Positions 57,838-64,000 of a stretch of DNA of 64,000 bases are shown here, in pieces. The translations under genes and the position numbers were made by a program. Origin of the DNA: Luteibacter sp. 9135 (GTDB lineage Bacteria; Pseudomonadota; Gammaproteobacteria; Xanthomonadales; Rhodanobacteraceae). Position 1 is the first letter of the stretch, and each line of letters opens with the position of its first letter. The notes below the pieces were generated by a model. The model made no database searches. It saw only the letters and a program-made list of their open reading frames with translations, and had not been told where the DNA came from. The stretch spans positions 4,147,501 to 4,211,500 of the forward strand of contig NZ_JQNB01000001.1 in assembly GCF_000745005.1 (NCBI RefSeq), read 5' to 3'.

Positions 57838-60080
57838 AGGGTCACCAGGAAAGCGTAGAACCCCTGCAGCAACGCCGCGACGTCGGCGCTCCAGCGATGG
57901 GAAGCGGCGTGGTCGGCCTCGACGGTGCGGCTGTCGTTGAGCTTGTTCGCATCGAGGTAGAGGGTGCGCTCCGGGTCCAGCTCGGCGGAAACGCCCTTGG
58001 CCGGCCGGGTGAAGACGAAGCGGGCCCAACGCCGCGTGTCGTCCCAGCGCGCGGTTTCCACGCCGCCATCGGCAAAGGTGACCTTGAGTGTCTGCGGTAC
58101 CGGGGCACCGTCGCGCCAGAGGGTCACCGTGGTCTTCCACGGGAATGGGCCCAGGCCCTTCGCCGCACCGGGATGGGCCTTTTTCCAGGCGTCTCGTTGG
58201 CGCTCGATGGCCGCGTCGTTGTCGTCGGTACTGGTTTCCACACGCTTGCCGTCGACCAACGCCGTACCGGCCAGCGGCAGCACCTCCTCGCTGGCAATGT
58301 CGCTGACGCGGTCGTCGATGCGGTCGGTGCCGTAGACGTACTGGTCGAACACCTGCGCCACCACGGCCGGCTGCCCCGTCGAGGCCGACAGGGACGCCTG
58401 CAGGTCGCCGATCGACGGATGACGGAAGCGCCAAGTGGCGTAGTAATCCTTGAAGGCCTTTTCGGTCGCCGCCTTGCCCAGCCGTTCCTCGAGGTCGTGC
58501 AGGGCGGTGGCGGTACGCGAATACACCGTGACATACGTGCCGCTGGACAGGCGATCCCATGAGTTCGCGCCCAGCGCATCGGCCGGTCGCGACAGCATCG
58601 CCGTCATCCGTTCGAGCATGAATACCGGCAGTGCCGGCTCGACGCCGAAGAACCGCCACAGCGGCGTGGTCAGGTACACCGGCTGGTTGCGCGCGCGCAG
58701 CATGCGCTCGTCCCAGTATTCGTTGAGGCCTTCGTCGAGCATCGGCTCCTCGAACTCGTTCGAGGCGATCAGCCCGTAGAAGTAGCCATGGCCGAACTCG
58801 TGCACGGTGACGAAATCCAGCATGTATTCGTCGATCGTCTTCGCCGGCACGCGGGTGTAACTGTCCGCGGTGAAGAAGGTGGGGTATTCCATGCCGCCCG
58901 CCTCGTCGGCGTTGAACGGCGGCACCACGGCGGTTACGGTCTTGTACGGATACGGGCCCAGCGTGGACGAAAACCAGCCGAGCGCATCGATGGTGGCCTT
59001 GAGCACCGGCTTCGCCGTGGCCGCGTATTCAGGTGGGTAGATCACGCGCACCTTCACCGTCGGGCTGCCCGGGCCGCGCCATTCGCCGTCCATCGTCCGG
59101 TAGCCGGGAGCGGCCATCCAGGCGAAATCGTGCACGTCGGCCTGGATGAAATGCCAGATGAGCGCGTCGCCTTCCGGCACCGGCTCCCCCTGCTGTTCGC
59201 CGGTGGCACCCACCACGTAGCCCTTGGGCACGGTCATGTGGACGTCGTACTCGCCGAAGTCGGCGTAGAACTCGCTGTTGAAATGGAACGCGTGCACATT
59301 CCAGCGCGGCGCCGTCGCGCCGCGCTCCCCGGCCAGTTCGAGCACGCCGATCTTCGGGAACCACTGCCCCACGAGATGGAACGAGCCGACGTAGCCGGTG
59401 CGCTCGATCACCCGCGGCAGCTGGCTGTGGAACGACATGTCGAGCGTGACGCTGGCACCGGGCGCCACCGGCCGGGCCAGGTCGACCCGCACCACGGTGT
59501 GGTCCGTCGTGGGGCCACCATCCGGGTGCACGTAGCGCCACGACAACGCGGCGCCGTCCTGCTCCACCCTGCCCAGGTCGATGTACCCCCATTCACCCTT
59601 CTTCACCTCGGCCGCACCGCGCGAACCGCCGGCACCGGCGAGCACGTTGCGCTCGGTGAAGAACAGGCTGCCTTCCCCTTCGAAGGCATTCAGGTACAGG
59701 TGCAGGAACACCGACGACACCGGACGATCGCTGCGGTTGCGCCAGGTCAGCTGCTGCCGGCCGTCCACTGTGTGCTTTCCCGGATCGAGCCGCGCCTGGA
59801 TGCGGTAGGACACGACGCGGTCGGACAGCGTGGCCTCGTCCCCCTTGCGTGGACCGCCCCACGCCTCGGGTGCGCTGGGCGTGCGGATGAAGCCGGCATG
59901 TGGCGATGCGAAGGGAATCTCGACGGGAAGCTGCGGCGCCGCGGCAACGGTGCTGGCGGAGGCTGGCACGGGCGGAGCGACGGGCGCGACGGGAACGGCA
60001 TCCTGCGCCCATGCCCCGGCGAGACCGAGCAGCGCCACCGCTGCGACACAACGAACCACCCTGGCTGCCTTGCGGCGCAT
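57834..60080 (-). CDS. M1 family aminopeptidase, exported
   Basis: A 748-aa zinc metallopeptidase: signal peptide about 1-25 (ending AGAWAQ), an N-terminal beta-rich domain, then gluzincin HEFGHGYFYG with the downstream Glu in EPMLDEGLNEYWDE. The exopeptidase GAMEN loop appears as DEAGGMEYPTFFTAD (GGMEY), an accepted variant. The large size and secretion suggest digestion of extracellular peptides, in line with the S46 enzymes. It is coupled to a membrane protein gene. Confidence 0.9.
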   Translation of the reverse strand: MRRKAARVVRCVAAVALLGLAGAWAQDAVPVAPVAPPVPASASTVAAAPQLPVEIPFASPHAGFIRTPSAPEAWGGPRKGDEATLSDRVVSYRIQARLDPGKHTVDGRQQLTWRNRSDRPVSSVFLHLYLNAFEGEGSLFFTERNVLAGAGGSRGAAEVKKGEWGYIDLGRVEQDGAALSWRYVHPDGGPTTDHTVVRVDLARPVAPGASVTLDMSFHSQLPRVIERTGYVGSFHLVGQWFPKIGVLELAGERGATAPRWNVHAFHFNSEFYADFGEYDVHMTVPKGYVVGATGEQQGEPVPEGDALIWHFIQADVHDFAWMAAPGYRTMDGEWRGPGSPTVKVRVIYPPEYAATAKPVLKATIDALGWFSSTLGPYPYKTVTAVVPPFNADEAGGMEYPTFFTADSYTRVPAKTIDEYMLDFVTVHEFGHGYFYGLIASNEFEEPMLDEGLNEYWDERMLRARNQPVYLTTPLWRFFGVEPALPVFMLERMTAMLSRPADALGANSWDRLSSGTYVTVYSRTATALHDLEERLGKAATEKAFKDYYATWRFRHPSIGDLQASLSASTGQPAVVAQVFDQYVYGTDRIDDRVSDIASEEVLPLAGTALVDGKRVETSTDDNDAAIERQRDAWKKAHPGAAKGLGPFPWKTTVTLWRDGAPVPQTLKVTFADGGVETARWDDTRRWARFVFTRPAKGVSAELDPERTLYLDANKLNDSRTVEADHAASHRWSADVAALLQGFYAFLVTL

Positions 60081-60168
60081 CGACCACCCTCCCCTGCAAT
60101 CCGGAAAGATTGCGGGCTGGGGCCTTCATGCCGATATAGGCCAGAGGTCACGGTGCACGCCCATGCGA

Positions 60169-61026
60169 TCAGCCGGGGAACGGGCGCTCGCGCATCCACT
60201 TGGTGACGATCCATTTCTCGCCACGGATCACCGGCGCGCCGCCGTGCAGCGACAGCACATCGAGTGCCCCGTCGGCGTCGGTGTACTCGAAATACAACGC
60301 CTGCCCCTTGCGCGGCACGTAGCTGAAGTCGATGCGCGGGAAGATGGTTTCCCCGCCTGCTTCGACATCCGCCAGGTACATGATCAGCGTGGATACCCGC
60401 TGGCCGCCTTGCCGCAGCGGAACCTCGCTGCCCTTCTCCTCCGGCGGGAAATAATCGAAGTGGGGAACGTATTCGCCACCGACGCCGTAACGCATCACCT
60501 GCAGGCCTTCACCGTGCTCCTCGCTCAGGCCCATGATGGCTGCGGCCCGTGCATCGATACGCTGGATCAGCGGATTCTCCGACCGCTGGAAGAACGCGCC
60601 TTCGCTCGTGCGGATATCCATGACGGTGTTGGCCCCGGATTCCGGCGAGACCACGGCGGAGCGTTCCAGGCGAACCTGCGCCATGTGCGTCAGCTGCTCG
60701 CACTCCGCCTCGTCGAGCACCCCGTCGAGCAAGGCGACCACGGGCCGCGCGATGCGCAACAGCACCCGGATATCGCGGTCGGGGGTGTGCAGGATGTGGC
60801 CCTGGGCAAGGCGCGAGACGTGGGGCGTGGCCGACGTCGACGGCTCGGCGACCGGCCCGGCCCCGCCGAACAAGGCATCGGTGATGGCACTGCGGGCGAT
60901 ACCGGTATCGAACTGGTGGTCGCGCATCGTGGCCAGGATATCGGCCGGCGCATTGCCCGCGGCGAGCGACTCGGCGATCCAGCGGTACCAATCGGGCGTA
61001 ACCCTGGTGTGCTTGCGCGTCTCCAT
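60169..61026 (-). CDS. 2OG-Fe(II) oxygenase, prolyl 4-hydroxylase-like
   Basis: A 285-aa protein. The C-terminal P4Hc domain (about 95-280) has the HxD pair in YVPHFDYFPPEEKGSE, the distal His in LSLHGGAPVIRGEKWIVTKW and the 2OG-binding Lys following it. The N-terminal 95 residues are helical and may bind substrate. The protein target is unknown; bacterial relatives hydroxylate EF-Tu. Confidence 0.86.
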   Translation of the reverse strand: METRKHTRVTPDWYRWIAESLAAGNAPADILATMRDHQFDTGIARSAITDALFGGAGPVAEPSTSATPHVSRLAQGHILHTPDRDIRVLLRIARPVVALLDGVLDEAECEQLTHMAQVRLERSAVVSPESGANTVMDIRTSEGAFFQRSENPLIQRIDARAAAIMGLSEEHGEGLQVMRYGVGGEYVPHFDYFPPEEKGSEVPLRQGGQRVSTLIMYLADVEAGGETIFPRIDFSYVPRKGQALYFEYTDADGALDVLSLHGGAPVIRGEKWIVTKWMRERPFPG

Positions 61027-61114
61027 GTGCGTGGAGCTCCCTGGCGAATGATCGTGAACAGTGTGCCTTTCCGGCGCCGAAAGTGCATCGTACGCAGCGT
61101 GAAGACGCCTGCGC

Positions 61115-61375
61115 TCAGCCAGCCGGATCGGGCGGCGATGCGACCAGCCATGCCAGCTTCTTCGCTCGCGGCAACCGTTTCACCACCCACTCGGCCCGTG
61201 AGGCCTCGGCCCGGTCGGCGAACGGCCGCGAGCCGAGCAGGCGCACGGGCGGATTGGCCCGGGTATAGCGCGCGCCCTTGCCGGCCACATGCGCCGCATA
61301 GCGGGCGTCCAGGTCGTTGGTGATCCCCGCGTACCAGGCGCCGTTGCGGCATTCGATCAGATAGACACACCACAT
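61115..61375 (-). CDS. GIY-YIG domain protein
   Basis: An 86-aa single-domain URI/SLX1-type nuclease: [20 protein letters not shown] gives the variant VYLIE...WYAGIT of GIY-YIG, the Arg is in DLDARYAAH and the [10 protein letters not shown] loop follows. Small family members (YhbQ-like) bind or nick DNA; the role is unclear. ATG 61375 is chosen because it starts on the first strand. Confidence 0.85.
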   Translation of the reverse strand: MWCVYLIECRNGAWYAGITNDLDARYAAHVAGKGARYTRANPPVRLLGSRPFADRAEASRAEWVVKRLPRAKKLAWLVASPPDPAG

Positions 61376-61411
61376 GCCGCGTAGCGTAACCGGCATGCCT
61401 ACAATCGGGCC

Positions 61412-62485
61412 ATGCATCCGTCCTACGACCTGGCCGTGAACTATCCCCTGCGAACCCCGGTGGCCGCCCGGCTGGCCGAGGCACTGGCCCACGCGACCTT
61501 GGACCTCGACACGCTGGCCTATCCCGATCCGCAGGGCTCGGCACCGACCCGCCAGGCGATCGCGCAGTGGATGACCCGTATCGGTGGGCACGCCACCGTC
61601 GATCCCGGCCACCTCGTGCTGACCCTGGGCGCGCGCCACGCGCTCTGGCTGGCGCTGGCGTGCCTCGTCGCCGAGGGGGAGGCGTCGACGGTGATGGTGG
61701 ATACCCTTACCTACCACGGCTTCCGCGACCTCGCGTCGGGCATGGGAACCCGATGTGTCGATGTCGCCATGGACGAGCACGGCATGCTGCCGGATTCACT
61801 CGACGCCGTGGCGGCACGTTCGCACAGCCGCGTCGTGTACGTGCAGCCGACCCTGCACAACCCGACTACCCTCACGCTGCCCCTGCAGCGGCGCCTGGAC
61901 CTCGCCGCGGTGGTGGAGCGACGGGGGCTGTGGATCGTCGAGGGCGACGTGTACAGCCACCTGGTGCACGACACGGGCGAGGCACTGCCGCCGTTCGCCA
62001 CCCTGTTGCCCCAGCGCACCCTGCATGCGGGCGGCGTCGGCAAGCTGCTTGGCCCGGGCCTGCGCGTCGGCTGGCTGCGACTACCGAATCCGGCGCTCCT
62101 TGCGGCGTGCGTGGAGCCGCTCCGCCGCGCCACCGACGGCTTGCCGGGATGGCTGCCGGCCGTGGTCGCCGGCTGGATGCGGGATGGCACGGCGCTGGCG
62201 CTGAACCAGGCCCTGCAATCGGCGATGCGGGAGCGTGCGGCCCTCGCACGCCAGGTCGTGGGGCCCGACCTGGTGACCTCCGGCGCCAGCCTGCATGCGT
62301 GGCTGCCCTGCGCGGATGCGGAGGCCTTCAGCGAGCGCCTCCTGGCACGGGGGGTCAGGGTCGGTAACCCGGCCGGGTATGGCGATCCATCCACCCGTGC
62401 CACGGGGGTGCGCATGTGCCTGGGGGCCGAGGAGGATATCGGCCGGCTGGAGGTGGCGTTGGGAATCGTTGGAGGGTGTCGTTAG
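61412..62485 (+). CDS. PLP-dependent aminotransferase of the MocR-domain type, no HTH
   Basis: A 357-aa fold-type I aminotransferase-like protein: [20 protein letters not shown], the PLP Asp in [11 protein letters not shown] region and the Schiff-base Lys in [18 protein letters not shown]. These motifs match the C-terminal part of MocR/GntR regulators such as PdxR and of 2-aminoadipate aminotransferases, but the N-terminal wHTH domain is missing. It may be an enzyme or a truncated regulator. It ends 25 bp before a REP. Confidence 0.8.
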   Translation: MHPSYDLAVNYPLRTPVAARLAEALAHATLDLDTLAYPDPQGSAPTRQAIAQWMTRIGGHATVDPGHLVLTLGARHALWLALACLVAEGEASTVMVDTLTYHGFRDLASGMGTRCVDVAMDEHGMLPDSLDAVAARSHSRVVYVQPTLHNPTTLTLPLQRRLDLAAVVERRGLWIVEGDVYSHLVHDTGEALPPFATLLPQRTLHAGGVGKLLGPGLRVGWLRLPNPALLAACVEPLRRATDGLPGWLPAVVAGWMRDGTALALNQALQSAMRERAALARQVVGPDLVTSGASLHAWLPCADAEAFSERLLARGVRVGNPAGYGDPSTRATGVRMCLGAEEDIGRLEVALGIVGGCR

Positions 62486-62490
62486 GCCGG

Positions 62491-62513
62491 TTTCGCACAT
62501 CGTGCGCTCCTAC
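62491..62513 (-). repeat. GTAG-type REP, minus orientation
   Basis: Reverse strand reads GTAGGAGCGCACGATGTGCG. It overlaps the first codons beyond the tcdA stop at 62510, between convergent genes. Confidence 0.72.
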
Positions 62514-63355
62514 CCCTGCGCGGGTGAGGGCGGGCCGTTTGGGGATGGGATGGCGGTCAGCTTTTCGAGGGCCTTGCCTACGGCGGCGAAGGCGAAGGCG
62601 CCGGTGACGTGCGTGGCGGCGCCCAGGCCGCCGCCGCAATCGAGCTTCACCGCGTCGCTGCCGGCGGGTCGCACACCGCAGACGCTGCCATCGGGCTGCG
62701 GGTAGCGCACATTTTGCAAGGAATACACGGCGGATACGCCGAAGAAGCGATCGGGGTTGCGTGGGAAGCCGTGCTCCTGGCGGAGCTTCTTCCGGATCAT
62801 GCTGAGCATGGCGTCGTGCTCGGTACGCGAAAGGTCGCGCACGCGCACCTGCGTGGGGTCGGTGCGGCCGCCCGCCGCGCCCACCGTCACCAGGGGCAGC
62901 TTGCGGCGGCGGCACCAGACGATGGTCTCCAGCTTCACCTTCAGGGCGTCGCAGGCATCGATCACCACGTCGTAGTTGCGGTCCAGCAACTCGTCCAGGC
63001 TTGACGGCGTGAGGAAACGCTCCATGGCCTCGAGCCGGATCGTCGGGCTGATCGCATGCGCGCGTTCGGCGATGACGCCCACCTTGGGCCGGCCGTACTG
63101 GCCATCCAGCGCGTGCAACTGGCGGTTGGTGTTGGACAGGCAGACATCGTCGCCATCGATCAGCGTCAACCGGCCGACTCCGCTGCGCGCCAGGGCTTCA
63201 GCCGCCCACGAGCCCACACCGCCCACCCCGATGACGCATACGTGCGCCCGGGCGAGGCGGTCGAGGCTGCCGCGCCCGTACAGGCGCTCGATGCCGGCGA
63301 AGCGTTCCGCCTGTGCGGTACCCACATGATTTCCAGCAGAAAGGACTGTGCTCAT
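62510..63355 (-). CDS. tcdA: tRNA threonylcarbamoyladenosine dehydratase
   Basis: A 281-aa E1-like (ThiF/MoeB-fold) enzyme that cyclises t6A37 in tRNA using ATP. The Rossmann motif GVGGVGSWAAEALARSGVGR is followed by IDGDDVCLSNTNRQLHA, and DACDALKVKLETIVWCRR contains the conserved Asp-Ala-x-D. A C-terminal Cys in the NVRYPQPDGSVCGVRP region is typical of CsdL/TcdA. Confidence 0.92.
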   Translation of the reverse strand: MSTVLSAGNHVGTAQAERFAGIERLYGRGSLDRLARAHVCVIGVGGVGSWAAEALARSGVGRLTLIDGDDVCLSNTNRQLHALDGQYGRPKVGVIAERAHAISPTIRLEAMERFLTPSSLDELLDRNYDVVIDACDALKVKLETIVWCRRRKLPLVTVGAAGGRTDPTQVRVRDLSRTEHDAMLSMIRKKLRQEHGFPRNPDRFFGVSAVYSLQNVRYPQPDGSVCGVRPAGSDAVKLDCGGGLGAATHVTGAFAFAAVGKALEKLTAIPSPNGPPSPAQG

Positions 63356-63420
63356 GGTCTCATATTGAAAGAACGGAGCCGTCAGCTATGCTGACGACCG
63401 TGCCAGGCCAGGGATCCCCC

Positions 63421-63810
63421 ATGCGTGCGTTGCTCCTCGTCATCCTCGGCCTCGTGGTCGGCGCGATGGGCGCGACCTTCGCGCTGTCCGCCCTGCGCCA
63501 GGGCACGCCGTTCCACAGCGGCGTCATGGCCGTGATGCAACATCGCATGGGAGTACTGCGAGCCAACGTGCGGGCGAGGCAGTGCGATGCCAAGGTGTCG
63601 GCCGGGCAACTGGCCGCCCTGCGCGTCTCCGCCAGCGATATCCGCGACGCCTTTCCCGACATGGATGCCCCCTTCTTCGCCGCCGGCGACGCCTTGGGCC
63701 AGGCCGTGGATGCGGCGCGTGCCACCGCACCGGTCAGCTGCGACGTCCTGGCCACCGTCCTCAAGCCCATCGGCGATGCCTGCCAGGCCTGCCACCGGCA
63801 GTACCGCTGA
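63421..63810 (+). CDS. Cytochrome c-type protein (c'/c556-like)
   Basis: A 129-aa exported protein with an N-terminal helix (about 3-22, LLLVILGLVVGAMGATFALS) serving as signal or anchor, and a single C-terminal heme site CQACHRQYR, as in cytochrome c'/c556. The preceding segment forms the four-helix bundle. It probably carries electrons or binds NO. ATG 63421 is chosen for its AGGGAT site; 63388 is an alternative. Confidence 0.82.
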   Translation: MRALLLVILGLVVGAMGATFALSALRQGTPFHSGVMAVMQHRMGVLRANVRARQCDAKVSAGQLAALRVSASDIRDAFPDMDAPFFAAGDALGQAVDAARATAPVSCDVLATVLKPIGDACQACHRQYR

Positions 63811-63813
63811 CCC

Positions 63814-64000
63814 ATGACCGACGCCGGACCCACCATGGACACGCCCACCGACAAACCAGCCGGGCCGCAGGGCTTCCTGCGCATGCGCTGGTGGCTGCTG
63901 GTACGGGCCATGGCACGTTTCGAAACCACCATGTTCCTGCGCACGCGCTACTCGCAGCCGAAGATGGTGGCGATCGGCGTCGTCGGCAGTTTCTGCCTTG
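63814..64000 (+). CDS. Sensor protein, N-terminal part (probably CqsS-like histidine kinase)
   Basis: Only 62 codons are in the window: a polar N-terminus, then the amphipathic RMRWWLLVRAMARFETTMFL and the start of a membrane segment QPKMVAIGVVGSFCL. This resembles the start of multi-helix sensor kinases like CqsS (Y-x-EPN-x-SLVGW-x-GF), which sense alpha-hydroxyketone signals. The call is a guess from a short segment; the rest lies beyond the window. It follows the cytochrome gene by 3 bp. Confidence 0.35.
   Translation, partial: MTDAGPTMDTPTDKPAGPQGFLRMRWWLLVRAMARFETTMFLRTRYSQPKMVAIGVVGSFCL

Overview
The window looks like the chromosome of a high-GC gammaproteobacterium of the Xanthomonadales, most like Rhodanobacteraceae/Luteibacter. 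This is inferred from the strong G/C third-position bias, the gene orders (miaA-hfq-hflX-hflK-hflC-purA; folC-SPOR-cvpA-purF; phoB-phoR-ppk-ppx), an NAD-type isocitrate dehydrogenase, tandem S46 dipeptidyl-peptidases and scattered GTAG-type REP sequences. No rRNA, tRNA or CRISPR array was seen.

Layout. 1-8 kb: end of bcp, phoH, thiD, an LpxO-like lipid A hydroxylase, a repeat-rich gap with a long inverted repeat, then icd, a CxxC carboxymuconolactone-decarboxylase-type protein, grxC and a BepA-like M48 protease. 8-16 kb: phoB-phoR, ppk, a glycolipid-type glycosyltransferase, a small membrane protein and ppx, which read as one phosphate-stress/polyphosphate unit; then ppiA and lpxH. 17-23 kb (minus strand): a DUF455 protein, purF, cvpA, a double-SPOR protein and folC. 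22.7-30 kb: a sterol-desaturase-family protein (plus), then purA, hflC, hflK, hflX, hfq and miaA (minus). 30.1-32.1 kb is mostly non-coding, with two copies of a three-box DnaA-binding module and three copies of an 83-bp hairpin element around two small genes.

32.1-43.9 kb is a genomic island bounded by an 84-bp direct repeat (80/84 identical) of the 3' end of the S46 peptidase gene. It is the deleted and mutated remnant of a T7-like (Autographiviridae-type) temperate podophage. It holds the N-terminus of a T7-type RNA polymerase, a gp6-type exonuclease, a dNMP kinase, the portal N-terminus, a holin, small and large terminase, a lysozyme and the catalytic end of a tyrosine integrase beside the right att repeat. 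Two IS3-family elements, one nested inside the other, occupy its left end. Four genes on the opposite strand (two membrane or coiled-coil proteins, one soluble unknown, one HNH nuclease) remain intact among the broken phage genes; they are the best candidates for undescribed cargo functions.

43.9-64 kb is core again: two S46 peptidases, tdh-kbl (threonine to glycine plus acetyl-CoA), an RsuA-type pseudouridine synthase, an unknown 170-aa protein, an NlpC/P60 hydrolase, a YggS-type PLP protein with an M20 peptidase, a ComEA-like protein, a SET protein, a GNAT acetyltransferase, an M1 peptidase with a coupled membrane protein, a prolyl-4-hydroxylase-like enzyme, a GIY-YIG protein, a MocR-like aminotransferase, tcdA, a cytochrome c and the start of a probable CqsS-like sensor kinase.
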